64,000 nt of DNA from Acidobacteriota bacterium (GTDB lineage Bacteria > Acidobacteriota > Vicinamibacteria > Vicinamibacterales > UBA823): the NCBI GenBank assembly GCA_002730525.1, contig PCAK01000026.1:1-64000 (forward strand), read 5' to 3'. Shown here in pieces: positions 56,950 to 64,000 of this stretch. Each line of letters opens with the position of its first letter. The stretch's first letter is position 1. Below the pieces are notes generated by a model that worked only from the letters and a program-made list of their open reading frames with translations, was not told the DNA's origin and did not search any database. Made by a program: the position numbers and the translations under genes.

Positions 56950-58083
56950 TCATGTCAGCCGCGTGCCCTGCGAGCAGCCGCGCAGTGCGGGCGTGCCGAC
57001 CCCTTTGCCGAAGAGCAGCACCTTCAGGGTGCTGCCGAGACCGCCGGGCTGGAGCAGCGTCTTGACCGCGAGGCGCGCGGTGAGACCGGCCCGGTCATTC
57101 CTGGTGGCTGCGCCGCCGGCGATCTCCGCCGCGCCCAGGCCGAGGAGAAAGTAGGTCTGGTCGAGCGCGCCGAGGCACCGCAGTCCGTGCCGCTCGGCGC
57201 AGGCGATGACCGAGGTCAGGTCGACGTGCGACGTCAGATCCCAGTCGCCGGGCGCGTCGAGCCAGTCCGCTGGTTCCGTTGTGTCGGTGTGCTGGCGGTA
57301 GGCGGTCAACGTCCCGTGACGACCTGCTGCGCCGTAGAGGCGTGGCGCCCGGTCGCCGTAGTCGATCAAGATGACGAATCCCCGCTCGAGTCGTTGCGCC
57401 GCCGAGTGGATCCAGTCGAGTGCAAGCAGATTGACCTCGGCGCGCGATCCGACCGGCATCGGCACGTCGAGGTCGTCCAGATGCTCGGCCAGGCAGGCGG
57501 TCCGCACCGGTTCGAGTCTTTCGACGAGGTGACCGCCGTTGGCGTCGACATGAATCTCTCGGAGGCCATCACGGGTCATCGCCACGCGGTGGACGGGGAA
57601 GGCGTCGAGGAGTTCGTTGGCGTAGATGACGCCGCGGATCGTCTCGGGCAGGTCGGGTCCACGCGACGCGACCCTCGGACCGTGGGCGGCAAGCACGGTG
57701 GCCTGCGCCCGCCGCGCCTCGGCGCTGCGCTCGACCAGATGGAGTCTGAGCGCGCCGTAGAAAGCTGGCGTCTCGAGCGCGGCGTCGAGGACGTCGCGCG
57801 CCAGTCGGCCGTTGCCGGCGCCGGCCTCCACAAGATCGAACTGCGCGGCCGAGCCGGCTGGGTCGACGACCGCCCACATTTCCGCCACCTGCACCGCCAG
57901 CAGGCGACCGAACCACGGGCCGACATCGACGCTGGTGAAGAAGTCCCCGGCGCGACCCGACTGCTGGGCGGCGCCGGTGTAGTACCCGAGCTCAGGATGG
58001 TAGAGCGCCAACTCCATGTACTCCGCGAACGTGAGCGAGCCGCGCGTGCGGGTCCGCTCGACGATCAGTTCGCGGAGCGACAT
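56950..58083 (-). CDS. SAM-dependent methyltransferase, NDUFAF7/DUF185 family
   Basis: The 377-residue product has the family N-terminus (SLTFAEYMELALYHPELGYY), FFTSVDVGPWFGRLLA, the SAM loop VEAGAGNGRLARDVL and the VIYANELLDAFPVH block. The mitochondrial relative methylates an arginine of complex I; the bacterial target is unknown. ATG 58083 is preferred over 58134 because it gives the family start MSLRELI. Confidence 0.85.
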   Translation of the reverse strand: MSLRELIVERTRTRGSLTFAEYMELALYHPELGYYTGAAQQSGRAGDFFTSVDVGPWFGRLLAVQVAEMWAVVDPAGSAAQFDLVEAGAGNGRLARDVLDAALETPAFYGALRLHLVERSAEARRAQATVLAAHGPRVASRGPDLPETIRGVIYANELLDAFPVHRVAMTRDGLREIHVDANGGHLVERLEPVRTACLAEHLDDLDVPMPVGSRAEVNLLALDWIHSAAQRLERGFVILIDYGDRAPRLYGAAGRHGTLTAYRQHTDTTEPADWLDAPGDWDLTSHVDLTSVIACAERHGLRCLGALDQTYFLLGLGAAEIAGGAATRNDRAGLTARLAVKTLLQPGGLGSTLKVLLFGKGVGTPALRGCSQGTRLT

Positions 58084-58116
58084 GGGGCTAGCAGCCCGCG
58101 GTGAAAGTGCCGCTGC

Positions 58117-58178
58117 ATTCGACCGCCGATGCATCCTGCCCGGCGGTGTTGCTCATCGGTCGAATACTCCCGGTATTC
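58117..58178. repeat. Nested inverted repeats between htrA and the DUF185 gene
   Basis: ATTCGACCG (58117-58125) pairs perfectly with CGGTCGAAT (58157-58165), and GAATAC (58162-58167) pairs with GTATTC (58173-58178). The two hairpins share bases and so are mutually exclusive. Neither has a T-run. They lie in the 174-base gap between the two - strand genes. Confidence 0.5.
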
Positions 58179-58257
58179 TCTCTCTTCGCGCCTTGCCGGG
58201 CGGGCGCCTCAACGGTCTCGGTGCCGCTCGGCGCTCTCATCGCCGGCTGCTGCCCGA

Positions 58258-59757
58258 TCACTCTTTGGTCGCCTGGACGAAGATCTCGGTGCCGCCGCGC
58301 CAGACCAGGAAGAACGCCGTGTCGCCCGAGTCGATGACCCGCAACTCCTGCACGGCAGCGGTGGCCCCGCGGATCGGGATGCGGTTGACCTCGACGACGA
58401 CGTCGCCGCGCTGCATGCCGGCGCGCGCCGCGGCGCCGCGGGCGTCGAGATCGACGATGACCGCGCCCGTCACGTCCGACGGGGTACGCAGCCGCCGCGC
58501 CCACTCGCCGTCGAGATCGGCGAGGGTCATCCCGAATCCCGGGCTCTCACCTTCGTTCTGGGTCACGCGGGGCTGGCTTTCGGTTTCCAGATCCAGTTCT
58601 TCGATCGTGATGTCGAGCGTCGTTCGCTCGCGATCCCGCATGATCGTGACCGGCACCTCGGTCCCAGGCGTCGTGGCCGTCACCTTGTTCTGCAGGTCGC
58701 TCATGTCTTCCACCGGATCGCCGGCGTACTCGACGATGACGTCGCCGGGCTCGAGCCCGCCGCGGGCCGCCGGGCCGTCGGGCACGACGCTGGCGACGAC
58801 CGCGCCCCGGGTGTCGGAGAGTCCGAACGCCTCCACGGCCTCGCGCAGCACCGGCGTGATGTTCACGCCGATCCGACCGCGGGTGACCTTGCCACTCTGG
58901 AGCTGGGACAAGATTTCCCGCACGGTGTTGATCGGGATGGCGAAGCCGATACCGACGTTGCTGGCGCGGTCACTGACGATCGCGGTGTTGATGCCGACGA
59001 CCTCGCCACGGATGTTCAACAGTGGCCCGCCCGAGTTGCCCGGATTGATGGCCGCGTCGGTCTGGAGCACGTCCTGCGAGCGGCCGGTGGCGACGGGGAA
59101 CGGGCGGCCGATGGCACTGATGACGCCAACCGTGACGGTGTGCGCCATGTTGAACGGGTTGCCGATCGCCATGACCCAGTCGCCCGGCTGCATCTGGTTG
59201 GAGTCACCGAACGTGGCGACCGGAAGCAGTCGGTCGGGCTGCTCGACCAGTTCGATCAGCGCACTGTCGGTCAACGGGTCGCGCCCAACGAGCCGCGCCT
59301 CGTAGGTCTCACCCGCGTCGTCTCCGAAAAACCCTACTTCGATCTTCGTTGCGCCCTCGACGACGTGGTTGTTCGTCAGGATGAAGCCGTCCTCGTCGAT
59401 GACGAATCCGGTGCCGGCGCCCTGCGTGAACTCCTCGCGCGGCTGCTCCTGCTGAGGTTCCCCGAAGAACCGCCGCAGCAAGTCGTCGCCGCCGAAGAAC
59501 TCGGTCAGGTCCTGGGTGCGGCGCCGTGACTCGGTCCGGATGTTGACCACCATCGGCGTCTGCGCCGTGGCGATCCGGCGGAAGGTCTGCGCATCGATCG
59601 TTCCGGTCAGGGGGTCGCTGTTCATCGGCGGCACCCCGAACGACTGCGCCTCCGAGCTCGACGACAGGTCGAGCCGCGACGTAAGCACCATGCCGACGGC
59701 CATCGAGACGACAGCGATCAACACCATGGAGAAGACGGTGGTTCTGCGCGTGGACAT
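58258..59757 (-). CDS. HtrA/DegP-type periplasmic serine protease
   Basis: The 499-residue product has an N-terminal anchor (TVFSMVLIAVVSMAVGMVL), the trypsin-like domain with His in LTNNHVVEGA (~130), Asp in DPLTDSALIEL (~165) and Ser in NPGNSGGPL (~241), then two PDZ domains (~300-380, ~400-499). It degrades or refolds damaged envelope proteins. GGGAGGAATTG precedes ATG 59757. Confidence 0.93.
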   Translation of the reverse strand: MSTRRTTVFSMVLIAVVSMAVGMVLTSRLDLSSSSEAQSFGVPPMNSDPLTGTIDAQTFRRIATAQTPMVVNIRTESRRRTQDLTEFFGGDDLLRRFFGEPQQEQPREEFTQGAGTGFVIDEDGFILTNNHVVEGATKIEVGFFGDDAGETYEARLVGRDPLTDSALIELVEQPDRLLPVATFGDSNQMQPGDWVMAIGNPFNMAHTVTVGVISAIGRPFPVATGRSQDVLQTDAAINPGNSGGPLLNIRGEVVGINTAIVSDRASNVGIGFAIPINTVREILSQLQSGKVTRGRIGVNITPVLREAVEAFGLSDTRGAVVASVVPDGPAARGGLEPGDVIVEYAGDPVEDMSDLQNKVTATTPGTEVPVTIMRDRERTTLDITIEELDLETESQPRVTQNEGESPGFGMTLADLDGEWARRLRTPSDVTGAVIVDLDARGAAARAGMQRGDVVVEVNRIPIRGATAAVQELRVIDSGDTAFFLVWRGGTEIFVQATKE

Positions 59758-59830
59758 CAATTCCTCCCTACACCGAGTCGCGACCTTCTCGTGGCCGCGC
59801 ACCCACTCGTGACCTGACAGTGTTCGTGTT

Positions 59831-61012
59831 CTAGGCGAGCGTCAAGATTTCCGCTTGTCGCGGCCCCGTCACCTGGGCCTCACACTCGCCGATGTGCATG
59901 TTGATTTCGGTGCGCACCCCGAACGCGTCGCTGTAGACGCCAGGCTCGATCGTGAATCCCGTGCCCGGAAGCAAGCGCCGATCGTCGTGCGTCTCAAAGT
60001 CGTCCAGGTGCACCCCGTTGCCGTGCACCTCCTCGCCCAGGCTGTGGCCGGTGCGGTGGAGGGCCCAGTCTCCGTAGCCGGCGTCCGCGATCACGTCCCG
60101 CGCCGCGCGATCGACCTCCCAGCCTTGGAGCGGCCGGCCGTCACGCGCAGCGTCCTCGACGATTCGGACCGCTTCGTCTCGCGCCGCCACGATCACGCTG
60201 AACGCCTCACGCATCGGCTGCGGCACGGCCGGGCCGGTATAGCCCATCCAGGTGATGTCGGCGAAGACCGCGCCCGGTTCGTCCAGCTTGCCCCACAGGT
60301 CCAGCAACAGGATCGCCTCCGCGTCGATGGTCCCGCTGCCGCGCGGCTCGGGCAGGTAGTGCGGATCGCCCGAGTGATTCCGCGTGGCGACCACCGGCGC
60401 CGAATCGCTCACCAGCCCTTCCTCGGTGAACCAGCCGACCATCTGCTGCTGTAGATCGTATTCGGTCGATCCGGCCCCGCTCCCCACTGCCCGGCCCGCG
60501 GCGTCGAAGGCGCGGTCCTTGATCCGGTGCAGCCGCTCGGAGGCCGCCCGGTGCGACGCCAGGGCGCCCTCGTCCCACCACGCCACGAAGCGCTGGACCA
60601 GGTCGCCCGACGAGACCGGCTCGACTCCGAATCCGCGCAGCAGGTCGATGGTGCCCGCGTCGACGCGGGAGATGTACGGTATCGCACAGTCGGGCGAGTA
60701 TTCCATCGCGAGGCGCCGACGGTCGGCGACCAGCGCTCGTACCTCGGCGGCCAACTGCTCGCGCCCGGCGTACACCGCCTTGGGCCCCGGCAGCGCGTCG
60801 AGATTGTGCGGCTCGATCGCGTGGACCAGGCCACGCGGCTCGCCCTCGGCGGGAATCAGATAGTACCAGCGGCGCGTGGCCATCTTGTCGCCGCCCGACA
60901 GACCGGCGAGACGGCCGGCGATCGGGTTCGACCCGTGAAAGTCGTAGAGCAACCATCCGTCCAGCCCATCGGCGCGGAGCGCCGACTGAATCGCGTGAAC
61001 GTCCAGCAACAT
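59831..61012 (-). CDS. M24-family aminopeptidase (Xaa-Pro dipeptidase-like)
   Basis: The 393-residue product has a creatinase-type N-terminal domain and the pita-bread metal ligands: LLLDLWGKLDE and VFADITW (Asp), HRTGHSLGEEVHG (His), FTIEPGVYS and VRTEINMHIG (Glu). It is likely a dipeptidase or aminopeptidase P. The start ATG follows a TATACT box by seven bases. Confidence 0.9.
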   Translation of the reverse strand: MLLDVHAIQSALRADGLDGWLLYDFHGSNPIAGRLAGLSGGDKMATRRWYYLIPAEGEPRGLVHAIEPHNLDALPGPKAVYAGREQLAAEVRALVADRRRLAMEYSPDCAIPYISRVDAGTIDLLRGFGVEPVSSGDLVQRFVAWWDEGALASHRAASERLHRIKDRAFDAAGRAVGSGAGSTEYDLQQQMVGWFTEEGLVSDSAPVVATRNHSGDPHYLPEPRGSGTIDAEAILLLDLWGKLDEPGAVFADITWMGYTGPAVPQPMREAFSVIVAARDEAVRIVEDAARDGRPLQGWEVDRAARDVIADAGYGDWALHRTGHSLGEEVHGNGVHLDDFETHDDRRLLPGTGFTIEPGVYSDAFGVRTEINMHIGECEAQVTGPRQAEILTLA

Positions 61013-61019
61013 CCGTTCG

Positions 61020-61025
61020 AGTATA
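61020..61025 (-). promoter_or_regulatory. -10 box directly before the M24 peptidase ATG
   Basis: TATACT on the - strand ends seven bases before ATG 61012. No Shine-Dalgarno or clear -35 was seen. Confidence 0.45.
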
Positions 61026-61159
61026 GCAGTCTGATTCCGTACGGTCGGTCACTCGCGTCCTCTCAAGGTAGGACGCCTCAGGCCTCGAGTTGGTTGGACC
61101 TCGCGCCGGCCCTTTCGCCGTCGGGCGGCGTCTAAATCGAGTAAGGCCGCGGAAGTTCC

Positions 61160-61165
61160 TATAAT
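61160..61165 (+). promoter_or_regulatory. -10 box of the VWFA-domain gene
   Basis: A perfect TATAAT lies 52 bases before ATG 61218. No convincing -35 hexamer is at the right distance. Confidence 0.45.
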
Positions 61166-61217
61166 GGGTGAGGGTGGCATCTGGAGGTCAGGTGCCCGAT
61201 TCGGGCTGGAGTTGACG

Positions 61218-63329
61218 ATGGGCGAATGGCGGAGATTCTTGGGTGTCGGGGCGAGTGGGGCGATCGCGCTGGGGCTGACCCTCGGGGTGACGGCCCAGCA
61301 GGTGTCCGACGCTGCGCAGCAGCCGCCGGTGACGTTCAGGCTGGAGGTCAACTACGTCGAAGTCGACGCCGTCGTGACCGACGAGAACGGGAACTTCGTC
61401 GACGATCTCACGCTCGAGGACTTCGAGATCCTCGAGGATGGGGAAGCGCAGGACGTCAGCGCGTTCTCCCTCGTCAACATTCCGGTCGCGCGGGCCGAGC
61501 GAGCACTGTTCTCGGCAGACCCGCTCGAGCCCGACGTCAGCACCAACGAACGCCCGTTCGACGGGCGGGTCTTCGTCCTGCTGCTCGACGACCTGCACAC
61601 GACGGCGGAGCGCACGAATCAGACCAAGGTGGCGGCCCGGGAGTTCATCGAGCGACATCTCGGCGCCAACGACTTGGCGTCGGTCTTCTTCACGAGTGGG
61701 CGATCCGACGGGTCGCAGGGCTTCACCGGGAACCGGCGGCTGCTCCTGGCGGCCGTGGACAAGTTTCTCGGTCAGGGCGTGCGTTCCAGCGTGCTGACCC
61801 GGAACGATACCTTCTTCCGGCGCTTGGGTGACCGCGACGGGACCGAACGCGTCATCGACGAGCTCGACAACGAGCGTGGCCTGAAGGCCCGCGGCGCGCT
61901 GGGAACGCTGCGCGAGTTGTCCGAGTGGCTCTCCGGCGTGCGCGGACGGCGGAAGGCCGTCGTCTTCTTGAGTCAGGGGATCGACTACGACATCTACGAC
62001 GTGATCAACTCGCCCTATGCGTCGACGATCGCGTCGGAGGTGAAGCGCACCATCGCGGCCGCGACTCAGGCGAACGTGGCTCTCTACACGCTCGACCCGC
62101 GCGGGATCGCGACGATCGGGTCCGATGTCGCCGAGGCCGTGTTCATCAACGACGACGCGTCGACCGGAACGCAAACCGGGATCCGCGCCGATGGATTGCG
62201 CTACAACCTGCGCCTGGCGCAGGACAGCTTGCAGATCATGGCCGACGAGACCGGCGGCATGGCCTTCATCAATTCGAACGATCTCTCGAGCGCCTACACG
62301 CGGATCGTCGAGGACAACAGCGCCTACTATGTGCTCGGCTACTACCCGACGAACGATCGCCGCGACGGCCGGTTCCGCGACATCGAGGTGCGGGTCACAC
62401 GGCCGGGGCTGGTCGTCCGGTCGCGGAACGGCTACCTGGCGCCCCGGGGGCGCGACGACGAGCCGGAACTGATGGAGGCCGAGGGCGCCTCCGAGGCGTT
62501 GCGTGAGGTCATGACGAATCCGTTGCCGGTGAGCGGGCTGTCCTTGCGGGTTGCCGCGGCGCCGTTTCTCGGAGAACGTCCGAAGTCCTCGGTGGCGGTC
62601 ATGGTCGAACTGGATGGCGGGAACCTGACGTTCGCCGAACGGGACGGCCTGTTTGTCGACACGATCGAACTCTCGCTCACGATCGTCGATGATGAGGGGA
62701 AGATCGCCGGCGGAGAGAGCCAGTCGCTCGGGCTCGAGCTGCAACCTGAGACCCACGAGTCGGTGTCGCGCCACGGACTCAAGGTCGTTTCCCGCTTCGA
62801 TCTCGAACCGGGCCGCTACCAGGTACGCGTCGCCTCGCACGAGACGGGCGGCGGACGGAGCGGCAGCATCCTGTACGACCTCGAGGTGCCGGACTTCTCC
62901 GACGGGCCGCTCCAGATGAGCGGGATCGCGCTGGCGTCGGCCGATGCCAGCCGGACGCCGACCGCCAAGGCCGACGAGCAGTTCCGTGAGGTGCTTCCGA
63001 CGCAGCCGACCACCTTGCGAGACTTCGTGCTGGGTGACGAGTTGTTCGTCTTCTCGGAGATCTACGACAACGAGACCGACACCTCACATACCGTCGACAT
63101 ACGCACGACGGTCCGGGCCGACGACGGCCGTGTCGTGTTCGACCTCTCGGATGAGCGTTCGAGCGACGAGCTGGAGGGAAAGCGCGGAGGCTACGGCCAC
63201 GTGCTGCGTATTCCGCTCGAGGGTGTCGAGCCCGGACTCTACGTCTTGCGCACCGAGGCGCGCTCACGGCTCGACCGCGACGCCTCCGCCGCGCGCGAGG
63301 TGCCGTTCCGCCTCCACGCCGGTCAGTAG
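61218..63329 (+). CDS. Secreted protein with VWFA-related Acidobacterial domain
   Basis: The 703-residue product has a signal peptide (GVGASGAIALGLTLGVTA), then the typical start VNYVEVDAVVTDENGNFVDD and LEDFEILEDG. The von Willebrand A-like domain (~130-370) begins VFVLLLDDLHTT, where a DxD-like metal site replaces the usual DxSxS. Beta-rich domains fill the C-terminus. Such proteins are widespread in Acidobacteria and of unknown role. ATG 61218 is chosen for its GGAG at 61208 and the signal peptide; the ATG at 61164 lies in the -10 box. Confidence 0.88.
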   Translation: MGEWRRFLGVGASGAIALGLTLGVTAQQVSDAAQQPPVTFRLEVNYVEVDAVVTDENGNFVDDLTLEDFEILEDGEAQDVSAFSLVNIPVARAERALFSADPLEPDVSTNERPFDGRVFVLLLDDLHTTAERTNQTKVAAREFIERHLGANDLASVFFTSGRSDGSQGFTGNRRLLLAAVDKFLGQGVRSSVLTRNDTFFRRLGDRDGTERVIDELDNERGLKARGALGTLRELSEWLSGVRGRRKAVVFLSQGIDYDIYDVINSPYASTIASEVKRTIAAATQANVALYTLDPRGIATIGSDVAEAVFINDDASTGTQTGIRADGLRYNLRLAQDSLQIMADETGGMAFINSNDLSSAYTRIVEDNSAYYVLGYYPTNDRRDGRFRDIEVRVTRPGLVVRSRNGYLAPRGRDDEPELMEAEGASEALREVMTNPLPVSGLSLRVAAAPFLGERPKSSVAVMVELDGGNLTFAERDGLFVDTIELSLTIVDDEGKIAGGESQSLGLELQPETHESVSRHGLKVVSRFDLEPGRYQVRVASHETGGGRSGSILYDLEVPDFSDGPLQMSGIALASADASRTPTAKADEQFREVLPTQPTTLRDFVLGDELFVFSEIYDNETDTSHTVDIRTTVRADDGRVVFDLSDERSSDELEGKRGGYGHVLRIPLEGVEPGLYVLRTEARSRLDRDASAAREVPFRLHAGQ

Positions 63330-63408
63330 CCGGCGCCGTACATGCGACGGGGTCGGCGGATATCCGCCGACCCCGTGCCAAATCTCTCCCGTGACTGCGA
63401 GTCGCGCT

Positions 63409-63960
63409 CTAGGTCGGCTCGCCGTCTGTCGCGTCGGCTTCCTCGGCTTCCTCTACAGGCTCCGGATCCGGCAGCTCGGGCACCAGCGTCGCCTTGATTT
63501 CGCCGTTGGCGTGGCTGAAGTTGTAGTTGTTCCGGTTCATTCTCGGGTTCCGCGGGACGCGCAACTCGATGACCGCGACCTCGCCCGGCATCAGCGGCTG
63601 ACGCAGCCGCTCGGAATCCCCGGGCAGCGGGTTGCCGTCGGCGTCCCACCAGTACTCGTCGATCTTGAGGCCGGCGATGGCGCCCGTGGCGCGGTTCTGC
63701 ACGGTGATCTGGGTAACGACCTCGCCGCTCACCACTTCAGTGTCGGGCTTGAGATACGCCAGCTCGGCGATGCCGCGGATCGGTGCGATGAACCGCGGAC
63801 GCTCTTCGCCTTCTGCGGCTTCACCCAAGCTGGGCGGTGGCAGCGTGGGGGCTGCCGCTGGCGCTGCGGCTTCCTCGGCGGGCGCGCCGCCGCCGCATCC
63901 AATCGCCGTCAGGCCGACGCCGACCAGGCTGACCACGAGAACAAGGTTGAGGCGTTTCAT
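63409..63960 (-). CDS. Small lipoprotein of unknown function
   Basis: The 183-residue product has a lipoprotein signal (VSLVGVGLTAIGC, lipid on the Cys after Gly), an Ala/Pro/Glu-rich linker, a beta-sandwich-like middle (TQITVQNRATGAIAGLKIDE) and an acidic C-terminus (PEPVEEAEEADATDGEP). GGGAGGG precedes ATG 63960. A TTG directly upstream would add one residue. No known domain was recognised. Confidence 0.8.
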   Translation of the reverse strand: MKRLNLVLVVSLVGVGLTAIGCGGGAPAEEAAAPAAAPTLPPPSLGEAAEGEERPRFIAPIRGIAELAYLKPDTEVVSGEVVTQITVQNRATGAIAGLKIDEYWWDADGNPLPGDSERLRQPLMPGEVAVIELRVPRNPRMNRNNYNFSHANGEIKATLVPELPDPEPVEEAEEADATDGEPT

Positions 63961-64000
63961 CAATCCCTCCCGGGTTGTCTGCCTTTCGGCAAGAAGACGG

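Overview
The window is high-GC DNA from a Gram-negative bacterium, most likely an Acidobacteriota of the Vicinamibacteria type. That placement is an inference. It rests on the large secreted protein at 61218-63329 carrying the VWFA-related domain typical of Acidobacteria, on the envelope genes (prepilin, prepilin peptidase, OmpA-type porin, Tat, Lol-type lipoproteins), and on strong codon GC bias. No rRNA, tRNA, CRISPR array, transposase or prophage gene was found. The window is almost entirely chromosomal core.

Region 1 (1-16370, all + strand) is the end of tuf followed by a merged S10-spc-alpha ribosomal cluster in classical order: rpsJ, rplC, rplD, rplW, rplB, rpsS, rplV, rpsC, rplP, rpmC, rpsQ, rplN, rplX, rplE, rpsZ, rpsH, rplF, rplR, rpsE, rpmD, rplO, secY, adk, map, (infA), rpmJ, rpsM, rpsK, rpsD, rpoA, rplQ. 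The infA locus between map and rpmJ is recognisable but broken. Region 2 (16389-19294) holds a divergent EF-G paralogue and a pyruvoyl-dependent arginine decarboxylase.

Region 3 (19295-28380) is an envelope and type IV pilus block: a pilin, a VKOR-thioredoxin oxidoreductase, an ABC exporter pair with a TPR protein, a prepilin peptidase, and then a damaged stretch. The damaged stretch is a PAS sensor-kinase fragment fused out of frame to a PilX-like fragment, followed by a secreted coiled-coil protein and a sigma-54 activator with an in-frame amber codon in its receiver domain. Region 4 (28377-36406) carries aroB, an archaeal-type proS, a DUF192 lipoprotein, an OmpA/PKD porin, tatC-tatA and an S41 processing protease. 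Region 5 (36407-41797) has a structured, palindrome-bearing leader before smc, then an M48 protease.

Region 6 (41858-52046, - strand) is the conserved transcription-translation operon rimP-nusA-infB-DUF503-rbfA-nrnA-truB-rpsO-pnp. It is preceded by a promoter and a leader that looks like a transcription attenuator. Region 7 (52038-56809) has rimO, asnS and an amgK/murU-like sugar kinase-nucleotidyltransferase pair. Region 8 (56950-63960) has a NDUFAF7-like methyltransferase, an HtrA protease, an M24 peptidase, the VWFA-domain protein and a small lipoprotein.

No wholly new multi-gene system was identified. The signals most worth a second look are: (i) the broken infA; (ii) the chimeric kinase/PilX locus and the nonsense codon in the neighbouring regulator, which suggest decay of one two-component system or assembly faults; (iii) several promoters placed so that the -10 box lies 6-7 nt before the ATG, implying leaderless mRNAs; and (iv) the rimP and smc leaders.
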